Of a stretch of 9,468 bases of DNA, positions 1 to 7,218 are shown piece by piece (the first letter of the stretch is position 1; each line of letters begins with the position of its first letter). The stretch is from Gammaproteobacteria bacterium (GTDB lineage: Bacteria > Pseudomonadota > Gammaproteobacteria > SZUA-229): assembly GCA_016191795.1 (NCBI GenBank), contig JACPVK010000420.1, positions 1 to 9,468 on the forward strand, read 5' to 3'. The translations under genes and the position numbers were made by a program. A model generated the notes under the pieces. The model saw only the letters and a program-made list of their open reading frames with translations. It had not been told where the DNA came from and made no database searches.

Positions 1-1184
1 ATGGTCTGGGTGAGCCAGCATCATTACATCCTGTGTTCGACGAACAAAAATGCCTGGGATGCAAAGCCTGTATTACCGCCTGTCCTGAAGGTAATGTCAT
101 CGGCGTCATTAATAACAAAGCGCGATTGATCAATCCATCGCACTGTATTGGTCATGGCGCCTGTAAAAAAGCCTGTCCGTTTGATGCCATAAGCCTGGTA
201 TTTGGTAGCGCGAAACGCGGCGTGGATATTCCGTTTGTCAGTGAGAACTTTGAAACCAATGTGCCCGGTATTTTTATAGCCGGTGAGTTAGGTGGTATGG
301 GTTTGATACGCAATGCGGTTGAGCAGGGCAAGCAGGCCATGAAAGCTATTAGCAGCAAAATAAAACCCGGCGCTAATGCCGACGGTTATGATGTGGTTAT
401 TGTGGGTGCCGGCCCGGCCGGGATTGCAGCAACGTTGGCGGCACATGATAAAAAACTGAAATATTTAACGCTCGAGCAAGACAGCCTTGGTGGCACAGTA
501 TTTAATTTCCCACGCGGAAAAATTGTGATGACAGCGCCTATGAATTTGCCTTTGGCCGGCAAGATAAAAATGACCGAAACAACCAAGGAAGCTTTGCTGG
601 ATGTCTGGAAAAAAATCGAAAAAGATACCGGTATCAAGATTCATTACAACGAAGGCGTAAACGAAATTCAATCATCCGGTAATGGTTTTGTTGTGGCAAC
701 CGCCAAAAAGAAATATCACACACAGGCGGTCTTGCTGGGTATAGGTCGTCGTGGTTCACCGCGCAAACTCAACGTGCCAGGTGAGGAGCTGCACAAGGTT
801 GTTTATCGTTTAATAGATCCCGAAGAGTACAAAGGCAAAAAAGTACTGGTTGTGGGTGGTGGTGACAGCGCACTGGAAGCGGCGCTCAGTATTGCCGATT
901 TGCCAGGTTCGATGGTGATTTTGTCTTATCGTAGCGAGGCATTCTCGCGCGTCAAGGAAAAGAATCGTTCGCGTATAGAAGATGCCGTACAAAAGCAGCG
1001 AATTCGGGTTATGTTTAGCTCAAATGTCAAACTGATTGAGCCGGATAGTGTAACGGTTGTTCAGGGTGAACAAACTTTCCGTATCAAAAATGATGCGGTG
1101 ATCATCAGTGCCGGCGGTATATTGCCGACAGATTTTCTTAAAAAGATCGGAATTAATGTTGAGACGAAATATGGTACGGCGTGA
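1..1184 (+). CDS. Ferredoxin-fused, thioredoxin-reductase-like FAD/NAD(P)H oxidoreductase (5' partial)
   Basis: Likely a cytoplasmic flavoprotein exchanging electrons between NAD(P)H, FAD and iron-sulfur clusters; no signal peptide is visible. The frame is open from base 3 with no stop, so the GTG at 33 is probably internal and the N-terminus lies before the window. In order: a ferredoxin motif CxxCxxCxxxCP (51-86); a second, CxxHxxCxxxCP (144-179), where His replaces a Cys; a segment NVPGIFIAGELGG (258-296) like the FAD-closing end of thioredoxin reductases; a FAD Rossmann motif GAGPAG (405-422); and a nucleotide-binding motif GGGDSALE (855-878) followed by Arg-rich YRSEAF, which suggests NADPH. 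The CxxC active disulfide of true thioredoxin reductase is absent; VYRLIDPEEY stands at about that place. It is therefore more like a ferredoxin-NAD(P) reductase fused to its ferredoxin. It overlaps the next gene. The physiological partner is unknown. Confidence 0.88.
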   Translation, partial: GLGEPASLHPVFDEQKCLGCKACITACPEGNVIGVINNKARLINPSHCIGHGACKKACPFDAISLVFGSAKRGVDIPFVSENFETNVPGIFIAGELGGMGLIRNAVEQGKQAMKAISSKIKPGANADGYDVVIVGAGPAGIAATLAAHDKKLKYLTLEQDSLGGTVFNFPRGKIVMTAPMNLPLAGKIKMTETTKEALLDVWKKIEKDTGIKIHYNEGVNEIQSSGNGFVVATAKKKYHTQAVLLGIGRRGSPRKLNVPGEELHKVVYRLIDPEEYKGKKVLVVGGGDSALEAALSIADLPGSMVILSYRSEAFSRVKEKNRSRIEDAVQKQRIRVMFSSNVKLIEPDSVTVVQGEQTFRIKNDAVIISAGGILPTDFLKKIGINVETKYGTA

Positions 1185-3171
1185 AGTAAATAGTGTGAAC
1201 GAAGCCCGCCACGTATTGGCTGCTTTATCAATGATTATGTTGCTTGGTTTGCCAGTTATGGGTGAGGCAAAATCAGTTGATGATGCCAAACAATTGATAC
1301 GCGTGAAAGATTTTCAGGGTGCTACTGTTGTTCTCAATGAGCTTGCGGTAAAAGGCGATTCGGAAGCGCAATATATGCTGGCAGTGATGGTGCGAAATGG
1401 CCATGGCGTCGATCGTGATTTATCTCAGGCCTTTAAGTGGTTTTTCAAGGCGGCACAGAACAAACATATCAAGGCCCAGTATGAAGTGGGTATGTGCTAC
1501 AAGAACGGGCTTGGCGTTCAGAAGGATATAACACAGGCTCGCCTGTGGTTGACCAAAGCTGCGCAACAGGATTACGCACAGGCAAAAGAACAGCTGGCAT
1601 TACTGGCCGAGGCCCCGGCTGTCCATGATAATCAGCAGGATAATTTTTTACATGCGCAGCATGCCGTGGCAAATAAGGATAATCAGGCATTAACCCAGTT
1701 ATTAGAGCATATCCAGATCAACCAGGCGGATGCTCAGGGCAATAGTCTGTTGCATACGGCGAGCCAGACCGGCAACTTATCCGCTGCAAAAATTTTGCTG
1801 CAGAAAGGTATAAACAGGAATATTCGTAATCGCAATGGCAATACTGCGCTGGCGGTTGCTATTAATGAGGACAATCTGGAAATAACATCGTTACTGCTGG
1901 AAAAGTCTCGTGTCAACGATCGTTATGAAGCTGACGCCACAGCGGTGATTCTGGCAGCACGAAATGGCAATGACGAGATGATACGTCAGTTCTCAAAACT
2001 CGGTGCTGATTTAAACCTGAAAGACAAGTCTGGTTTAAATGCACTGGATTATGCCGATAAAAGAAATCATCCATCAACCCGTGCACTGCTGATTTCATTA
2101 GGTGTGAAATCGAGTCGGCCACAGACTGTAGATGTAGCGAACGTGCCTGTGGTGCGTACCGATTTTTATATTGGCTGGACGGACCTGATGATTGCAGCCT
2201 GGAAAGGCAATGAACAGCAGTGCAATACCTATCTGAAGAAAGACGATGTTAATGCAAAAGATCCTCAGGGTCATACTGCGTTGATGCGAGCAGCCATGAA
2301 AAATCACCACAAGGTAGTGGTGCTGTTGTTACAAAATAATGCAGCCGTAGACCTGAAAAACCTGCAAGGTGAAACCGCTCTGAATCTGGCGTCAGCTTCC
2401 GGGAGCATCGAGGCTGTTCAGGCGTTGTTGAAGGGAAAAGCCAATGCTGATCTGGCAGCAAACAATGGTGTAACACCGTTAATTGCCGCCGGTAAATCCG
2501 GAAATAGTAAAGTTGTTGATGCCTTGCTTGTCAATAAACCCAACGTTAACAGTCAGCAGGATAATGGCATGACGGTGCTGCACTGGGTAATTAATAATAA
2601 GCAGAATGCTATTGCCAGCAAGTTGCTGGCGAGTGGTGCCAAATTTGATTTGTATGATAACCAGGGCCGCACCGCGTTACATCTTGCGGCCATGCATAAC
2701 CAGACTGACTTATTGGATAAAATGATTGCTTCCGGCGCCAATATTAATGCGCAGGACAAGTCCGGGTATACATTGCTGTCATATGTGACAGAGTATGGCA
2801 GTGCCCAGGGCGTTTCCAATCTTGTTGCGCGTGGTGCAGATGCCAATCAGGCGAGTAGAAGGGGCAACAATACGCCATTGATTCTGGCAGCTGAAAAAGG
2901 ATTGATTGAAAGCGTAAATGTACTGGTAGTAAAAACGACGAATATCGACCATATAAACAATTATGGCAATACGGCTTTAATGCTGGCGGCAAAGAATGGC
3001 CATGTAGCAATCGTTAAAAGCTTGCTGGATCACGGCGCCAGGGCAAATATCCGTAACCAGAATAAAAATACAGCACTGGATATGGCGAAGCTGGAAAATA
3101 AAACCGAGGTTGTGGAATTACTGGATAAACATAAAGCCGGTGGCGAAAGTTTCTGGGATGTAATCAAGTAG
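1171..3171 (+). CDS. Secreted Sel1-like and ankyrin-repeat protein
   Basis: A 666-residue protein from the ATG at 1171. The N-terminus has Arg/His residues, a hydrophobic core (VLAALSMIMLLGLPVM) and a plausible signal-peptidase site GEA/KS near residue 33, so it is probably periplasmic. Residues about 62-134 form two Sel1-like repeats (AQYMLAVMVRNGHGV, AQYEVGMCYKNGLGV). Residues about 188-655 hold about 14 ankyrin-like units, recognisable by G-x-T-A-L-x-x-A cores such as QGRTALHLAA and YGNTALMLAA; some are degenerate. Both repeat types bind proteins; no catalytic motif is seen. The start is uncertain: ATG 1156, ATG 1171 and GTG 1195 are all possible. I prefer 1171 (weak GAG seven bases upstream), giving a 14-base overlap with the flavoprotein gene and suggesting co-transcription. 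GTG 1195 would give a more compact signal peptide. It ends in tandem TAG TAG. The partner is unknown; a scaffold or stress-protection role is inference. Confidence 0.85.
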   Translation: MVRREVNSVNEARHVLAALSMIMLLGLPVMGEAKSVDDAKQLIRVKDFQGATVVLNELAVKGDSEAQYMLAVMVRNGHGVDRDLSQAFKWFFKAAQNKHIKAQYEVGMCYKNGLGVQKDITQARLWLTKAAQQDYAQAKEQLALLAEAPAVHDNQQDNFLHAQHAVANKDNQALTQLLEHIQINQADAQGNSLLHTASQTGNLSAAKILLQKGINRNIRNRNGNTALAVAINEDNLEITSLLLEKSRVNDRYEADATAVILAARNGNDEMIRQFSKLGADLNLKDKSGLNALDYADKRNHPSTRALLISLGVKSSRPQTVDVANVPVVRTDFYIGWTDLMIAAWKGNEQQCNTYLKKDDVNAKDPQGHTALMRAAMKNHHKVVVLLLQNNAAVDLKNLQGETALNLASASGSIEAVQALLKGKANADLAANNGVTPLIAAGKSGNSKVVDALLVNKPNVNSQQDNGMTVLHWVINNKQNAIASKLLASGAKFDLYDNQGRTALHLAAMHNQTDLLDKMIASGANINAQDKSGYTLLSYVTEYGSAQGVSNLVARGADANQASRRGNNTPLILAAEKGLIESVNVLVVKTTNIDHINNYGNTALMLAAKNGHVAIVKSLLDHGARANIRNQNKNTALDMAKLENKTEVVELLDKHKAGGESFWDVIK

Positions 3172-3177
3172 TAGCTG

Positions 3178-5433
3178 TCAGAAAATATAGAAATATCCGA
3201 GATGTATAAAGTAGCTGCTTTCTTTTTGGGTTGCAGCCGTTTCGGAAGTGCTGGATTTGCTTTCATAAGTGATTTCGGATTCAAATTGCCAGTTTTTATT
3301 TTGACGGTATTCAACTCTTACAGATGGTGATAATTTATCGGAGCTGCGGCCATCATCATAATTGCGTGTTTCCCAGCGCAATTTTGGGCCAACTCTCCAG
3401 TCTTGGCGCAAGCGATATTTGGAGCTTCCTGTGAGTGAGAGTACATCAGAATTAAATAGCTGACTTATACGGATGTTAACTATGTTGAGATCGTTTTCCA
3501 TAAGCATACTGGAGCTAACCAGGCCGGCCCCATAACTATATTCGTTGCCGGTGCCTTCCTGTGGGGGTACGTCAGTTACGCCAGCAATCCCGGTGGTGGC
3601 ATCAGTACCCGATAAATTAGATACGGATATATCAGCGTTAAAATCCAGATTTTTCTTAATGTTTCGTGTGTACAGCGCAGTTAAGGATTTGTATAGCCCG
3701 GTTCGGTCCAGCGCTAGCTCTGCAAGTTGCTCTTCAGTTAAGGTGGCAGCAAGGTCACCCATAGTAGATACGCCGGTTTGTCCCTGTAATGAGCTGCTGG
3801 TTGCCAGGAATGGGCTCTTGCGATAATCCGCAATGATATCCAGCGATGCTTCATGAGGCAGGCGCCGGTTGTATACCATTGTCAGGTAGTTGATTTCTCC
3901 AAATGCAGTGGAATAGTCGAGCATTGTGAAAAAAGATTGTTCAGGTGTCCTGTAGCGTAATTCAAAACCAATTTCTTCACGATCGGTAATGCCATCTGCA
4001 ATCTGTTGTAGACTGAAGAAATTGGCATCCCAGTCTGGTAAGAATCCTGTCCAGTTATAACCAATACTATAAAAATACTTGTCCGTTTCATGGGCTACGG
4101 TGCTACCCGAAAATTCAACCGGATAACCTGCAATTAATTTCACCTGATGTGATGGACTAAAGCGATAACCCACATCAACGCCGTCGAAGCGACCGACCAC
4201 ACCCGATGATCTGCCTTTTTGTCTGCCAGCTCGTGTCTCGATAATCTGTTCAGGCGAAATCATGTCAAAGTAGAGCTCGTTAATTCTTGTGTCATCTGTC
4301 TCGCCTGCCACAAAGTCATAGGTGTGCAATGCCGAAAAACTGGTGCGCATTTTATAGTCGCCATCCATATATCGAGAGTTGTAGTTAATACCAGTAGCTA
4401 ACGACGAGCTTGCCACTACGCTGTCTCCGTTGGCAGACGTTATCGTATTGCGATCATAAAACTGGAATGCGGTGCCAAAGAAATCCCAGTAAGGGACTTT
4501 TTGTTTTTCTGCGGATATTTTCATTTTTGCTTTTGGTGAATCAGCGGCTGTTAAAAGCCCGGTCAGTCGTTGCCTGACGCGATCGGCATCTTCACCAGCA
4601 GGATACAGTTCTAGATATTTTTTATATTCAGCTGTTGCATGAGCGAGCTGGCCATTACGCTCGCGTGCAACACCGATGAATTCCTGTGCTTCCTGTTTAT
4701 AGGCGCTCTCGCCTAAGGTCAGCACCCTGTTGTAAATTTGAATCGCCCTGGAATAGTCTTTTTCTATCAGTGCAGCTTTTGCGTCTATCATTAATTTTTC
4801 AAGGCGATTGTTGTGCAGATTAGTGGCTTGTTGTGCTTCTGATGTGTCGGACGCGCTGGCTTCCGGAGCAATGGTTGAATCTGATGCGGCCAGGTCAGTT
4901 GTTGTATCTGATGTATCAAGTGTGGTTTTTGGACCTGTTGTGTTCGCTGTGGCTTTTGTTTCCGGTACAGTTGTTGTATCAGCTGTAGTTGCTGCATCGG
5001 GAATAGGAGCAGGCAGTTGTGAGATGGCTACTGGCACCATGACGGGCACTACAGGTAATGATGCGGGTGAGTTTGCCAGCCAGTTATTGAGAGTGCTTTC
5101 TTCTTCAGGGGAGGTTTTGTCTATCCATGCGCCCGGGATTTGTAATCTGACTTTTTCCAGTGCAGCACGCGCTTCATCTCTTGAAGCAAAAAAACCGATA
5201 CGTTGGCGGTAACGGCTAATGCCATTGATGTCGGTCTTAATTGAATAGGCAATATATTTTTGCGCCAGTTCCTGATCCTGCAAGACAACTGATCCAGAGT
5301 CCTGTAATGACGAACCAATATTGATGGCGTAATAATCAAGTGCATGAGCTGCAGTTGATATCAACCATAAAAACAGCGCAAACATTATTCCCAAATGGCA
5401 GCGGGCGGCCAAAAAACATCTTTTCATAATCAT
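3178..5433 (-). CDS. Outer-membrane beta-barrel protein with N-terminal SPOR-like and TPR domains
   Basis: A 751-residue protein with four visible parts. A signal peptide (residues 1-31) has a site near AHA/LD. Residues 33-105 look like a SPOR fold (YYAINIG..., then RQRIGFFASRDEARAALEKV), which in known families binds peptidoglycan. Residues about 122-205 are a Thr/Ala/Pro/Ser-rich linker. Residues about 211-292 form TPR-like helices (DYSRAIQIYNRVL, HATAEYKKYLELYP). From about 312 to the end there are alternating polar/hydrophobic strands rich in Tyr, Arg and Asp, ending in GYFYIF with a terminal Phe as in outer-membrane barrels. I see no cysteine in the mature part. The start ATG at 5433 has a weak AAGAA eight bases upstream; ATG 5427 is an alternative. 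It is last in the minus-strand set, 38 bases after the second cytochrome, suggesting a pore or anchor for these cytochromes. A TPR-barrel exporter of the PgaA, PelB or Slam type is an alternative. Confidence 0.85.
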   Translation of the reverse strand: MIMKRCFLAARCHLGIMFALFLWLISTAAHALDYYAINIGSSLQDSGSVVLQDQELAQKYIAYSIKTDINGISRYRQRIGFFASRDEARAALEKVRLQIPGAWIDKTSPEEESTLNNWLANSPASLPVVPVMVPVAISQLPAPIPDAATTADTTTVPETKATANTTGPKTTLDTSDTTTDLAASDSTIAPEASASDTSEAQQATNLHNNRLEKLMIDAKAALIEKDYSRAIQIYNRVLTLGESAYKQEAQEFIGVARERNGQLAHATAEYKKYLELYPAGEDADRVRQRLTGLLTAADSPKAKMKISAEKQKVPYWDFFGTAFQFYDRNTITSANGDSVVASSSLATGINYNSRYMDGDYKMRTSFSALHTYDFVAGETDDTRINELYFDMISPEQIIETRAGRQKGRSSGVVGRFDGVDVGYRFSPSHQVKLIAGYPVEFSGSTVAHETDKYFYSIGYNWTGFLPDWDANFFSLQQIADGITDREEIGFELRYRTPEQSFFTMLDYSTAFGEINYLTMVYNRRLPHEASLDIIADYRKSPFLATSSSLQGQTGVSTMGDLAATLTEEQLAELALDRTGLYKSLTALYTRNIKKNLDFNADISVSNLSGTDATTGIAGVTDVPPQEGTGNEYSYGAGLVSSSMLMENDLNIVNIRISQLFNSDVLSLTGSSKYRLRQDWRVGPKLRWETRNYDDGRSSDKLSPSVRVEYRQNKNWQFESEITYESKSSTSETAATQKESSYFIHLGYFYIF
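4819..5070 (-). other. Thr/Ala/Pro/Ser-rich low-complexity linker in the barrel protein
   Basis: This stretch encodes residues about 122-205 of the outer-membrane protein. It is dominated by Thr, Ala, Pro, Ser and Asp with few large hydrophobic residues (for example TTADTTTVPETKATANTT). It separates the SPOR-like segment from the TPR helices and is likely a flexible spacer in the periplasm. The opposite strand has a long open frame here only because of this biased composition. Confidence 0.75.
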
Positions 5434-5471
5434 AAATACAATTCTTAACTATTCCCGCTGCTTTAAGTGGA

Positions 5472-7178
5472 TTACCAGCTGGCGCTGTTTGCCCTGTGCT
5501 CTGGTGTTGATTTATGGCATGTGCCTGCACAGTCTATAAATCCGTTGATTGCTTTCCCGCCACACGTTGTTGCAGTGATGGAGCAATTTTCATGCTTGTT
5601 AGCTATGTAATCCCCGGCATGACACGCCGCACATTCAGGTCTATACCCTGCATTTGAATAGGCTACTGTTATGCTGGGAAGCAGCCCCGTGTGGCAGGCG
5701 TTACAGGTCGGATTGCTGCCGGTATGGTTACCCGGATAGTTTGCGCTGGTGTGACTGTATGTTGTAACCGTCGCGAAAGTGGTCGTGTTATGGCACGCAT
5801 TGCATTCCAGTGAAGTTGAAAAATGGTTTACTTCGGTGATGTCTTTTCCAGCCACGGCAGGATTGTTGTGGCAACTGCTGCAATTGCCGGTCACCGTGGC
5901 ATGGTTGAAGGTGGCAGGTATCCATGCAATGGTTGTATGGCAGTCATCACACACGCTGTAGGTTGCATGATTCGGTGCAGACGGAGCCGATATCATTGTT
6001 GGCTTGTCTTTGGTATGGCAGGTGGAACAGGCTGCCGTGAGAACGCCGTGATTCACATTAGCCGGTAGCCAACCTGTAGAGATGTGGCAGTCACTGCAAG
6101 TGTGAAATGTCGAGTGATCCGGGCTGGTTGGTTTGTCAGCGATATTGTCATGGCAGCTGGCACAGGTGCCCGTTACATTATCGTGATCAACTCTGGTGAC
6201 TGGTCTCCATGCAGTTGGTGTATGGCAGGCATCACATTGTGTGGTGCTTTTTATATGAGTTGCTACGTTCCAGCCGGTTGCAGTCAGGCCATTGTGGCAG
6301 CTGTAACAGGTGCCGGTAACATTACTGTGATCAAAAGCTTTGGCAGGTTTCCAGGCAACACTAGTGTGGCAGTCATCACAGGTGTTAATGGCGACGTGTG
6401 GTGCGGGGGGTCTGACACTGAGGTGGCAGGTGGAACAGGCGGCAGTGAGAACGCCGTGATTAATGTTTGCCGGTTTCCAGCCTGAAGGGCTATGGCAGTC
6501 ATCGCATTTGTTAAATGTGGTATGAACCGGTACCGCAGGTTTATCGTTGGCATGGCATGTAGAGCATGCTGCCGTAATGTTGCTGTGATCAAATTTTATA
6601 ACGGGCTTCCACGCATTGGTGCTGTGGCAATCTCCGCAGGTGGTGACGGTTGTGTGGTTTACCGCTGGTCTGTCATTGATATGGCAAGTTGAACAGGGTG
6701 CGGTTATGTTGCTGTGGTCAAAATGTGCAGGTTTCCACGCGACAGTGAGGTGGCAGCTGTTGCATTCGTCTTTTGTGGCAACATGATCATTGGGCATGCC
6801 CCTGGCTTTAAGGCCATTATGACAACTGGAGCATGAGCCAGTAAGCGAATCGTGATCCATGCGAACCGTGGTCCATGAGCTATCTGTGTGGCAGTCATCG
6901 CATTGAGCACGGGTTTGTACGTGGCTGGATGACTTGATGCTGTTGGCGATATGACTGCCCTGGGTGTGGCAGCCTTCGCAGGTTTTTGGTGTGCCGCGGA
7001 AAATGCCGCGTATGTGGCAGCTCTCGCATGCGACTTGAACGTGCTGGCCAGTTATAAAGTATCCGGTTTTATCATGGTCAAATGTTGTCTTCTTGGCAGG
7101 CGTTGCGGCAAATGCCGTGCCCTGTGCCAGGATCATGCAGAATATAAACAACCATGTATTGATGATATTTTTTTTCAT
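5472..7178 (-). CDS. Secreted 21-heme c-type cytochrome, diheme-repeat type
   Basis: A 568-residue multiheme cytochrome c that would carry electrons outside the cytoplasm. The signal peptide is MKK..., with hydrophobic LFIFCMILA and a site near AFA/AT; no lipobox is seen. I count 21 CxxCH motifs. The first two follow a segment like those of the neighbouring cytochrome. Hemes 3 to 20 form nine diheme units of the type CDDCH-x4-W-K-P...FDHSNxTxxCSTCH, with a His 5-7 residues before most motifs, as expected for bis-His ligation. The C-terminus adds one more CxxCH, two further Cys and a variant CxxxCH (5514-5531). Lys is scarce (about 25) and Thr, Ser, Asn and Pro are common, in contrast to its neighbour. 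The ATG at 7178 is chosen for its GGAGA ribosome site five bases upstream and its proper signal peptide; a longer frame to 7211 lacks support. Periplasmic or cell-surface location cannot be decided. Confidence 0.93.
   Translation of the reverse strand: MKKNIINTWLFIFCMILAQGTAFAATPAKKTTFDHDKTGYFITGQHVQVACESCHIRGIFRGTPKTCEGCHTQGSHIANSIKSSSHVQTRAQCDDCHTDSSWTTVRMDHDSLTGSCSSCHNGLKARGMPNDHVATKDECNSCHLTVAWKPAHFDHSNITAPCSTCHINDRPAVNHTTVTTCGDCHSTNAWKPVIKFDHSNITAACSTCHANDKPAVPVHTTFNKCDDCHSPSGWKPANINHGVLTAACSTCHLSVRPPAPHVAINTCDDCHTSVAWKPAKAFDHSNVTGTCYSCHNGLTATGWNVATHIKSTTQCDACHTPTAWRPVTRVDHDNVTGTCASCHDNIADKPTSPDHSTFHTCSDCHISTGWLPANVNHGVLTAACSTCHTKDKPTMISAPSAPNHATYSVCDDCHTTIAWIPATFNHATVTGNCSSCHNNPAVAGKDITEVNHFSTSLECNACHNTTTFATVTTYSHTSANYPGNHTGSNPTCNACHTGLLPSITVAYSNAGYRPECAACHAGDYIANKHENCSITATTCGGKAINGFIDCAGTCHKSTPEHRANSASW
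5514..5531 (-). other. Variant CxxxCH heme-like motif at the cytochrome C-terminus
   Basis: The codons read Cys-Ala-Gly-Thr-Cys-His, one residue longer between cysteines than the usual CxxCH. It lies 28 codons after the last canonical motif and follows two isolated Cys residues (NCS and TCGG). Variant CX3CH sites can bind heme in some cytochromes, but attachment here is not shown. Confidence 0.6.
6016..6053. repeat. 38-bp intragenic direct repeat, copy 1
   Basis: This 38-base stretch matches 6424-6461 at all but two positions. It encodes NHGVLTAACSTCH of the diheme-type cytochrome on the minus strand. The copies are 408 bases (136 codons, six hemes) apart and in the same frame, so they look like the trace of a multi-module duplication or of gene conversion between modules. 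Confidence 0.8.
6424..6461. repeat. 38-bp intragenic direct repeat, copy 2
   Basis: Partner of the stretch at 6016-6053, differing at two bases and encoding the same NHGVLTAACSTCH segment of the diheme-type cytochrome. The flanking sequence (a preceding CxxCH, then GW and PAN) is also similar, so the duplicated unit is larger than these 38 bases but has diverged outside them. Confidence 0.8.
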
Positions 7179-7183
7179 AACTA

Positions 7184-7188
7184 TCTCC
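7184..7188 (-). promoter_or_regulatory. Ribosome binding site GGAGA of the diheme-type cytochrome
   Basis: Read on the minus strand, CTGGAGA stands five bases before the ATG at 7178. It is the clearest Shine-Dalgarno sequence in the window. It fixes the start that gives a standard signal peptide and rules out the upstream TTG at 7211. Confidence 0.8.
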
Positions 7189-7191
7189 AGT

Positions 7192-7207
7192 ATTACCGGG
7201 GGGTAAT
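7192..7207. repeat. Small inverted repeat between the two cytochrome genes
   Basis: ATTACC and GGTAAT (7192-7197 and 7202-7207) form a perfect 6-base inverted repeat around a 4-base loop. It lies in the 40-base spacer, just upstream of the ribosome binding site of the downstream cytochrome. No T-run follows in the direction of transcription, so it is not a typical terminator. It might be a weak mRNA hairpin, a protein-binding dyad or chance. Confidence 0.4.
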
Positions 7208-7218
7208 GCAATTAATTC

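Larger units (their letters stand above)
5619..7028 (-). repeat. CxxCH heme-binding repeat array of the diheme-type cytochrome
   Basis: This span runs from the first to the last canonical CxxCH codons. The coding sequence is internally repetitive because the diheme module (CxxCH, Trp, then FDH or INH, then CSTCH) recurs about nine times every 35-50 residues. On the plus strand this appears as regularly spaced TGGCA-type words. Module identity is higher than in the neighbouring cytochrome, suggesting growth by internal duplication. Confidence 0.85.

Noticed and set aside
33..35. GTG as the true start of the flavoprotein
   Set aside because: The frame is open upstream to the window edge, no ribosome site precedes it, and it would begin only six residues before the first cluster Cys; the real start is probably outside the window.
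1108..1170. Starts of the ankyrin gene at GTG 1108 or ATG 1156
   Set aside because: GTG 1108 would overlap the upstream gene by 77 bases and put a long charged stretch before the signal peptide. ATG 1156 is possible but adds more n-region; it is kept only as an alternative.
3208..3227. Possible plus-strand terminator (AAAGT, short loop, GCTTT, then CTTTTT)
   Set aside because: The stem is only about five pairs including a wobble and lies inside the barrel coding sequence; too weak to list as a terminator.
4808..5212. 134-residue plus-strand open frame rich in Val, Ser and Ala
   Set aside because: It is the mirror of the Thr/Ala/Pro linker in the barrel protein; its length is explained by the biased composition.
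5779..6692. Several plus-strand open frames opposite the diheme-type cytochrome, with repeating MAV/GMA-like residues
   Set aside because: They are the antisense reading of the repeated CxxCH modules, lack ribosome sites, and the opposite frame has a clear signal peptide and 21 heme motifs.
7179..7211. Longer start for the diheme-type cytochrome at a TTG (7211)
   Set aside because: It would add 11 residues before a normal signal peptide and would place the strong GGAGA ribosome site inside the gene.
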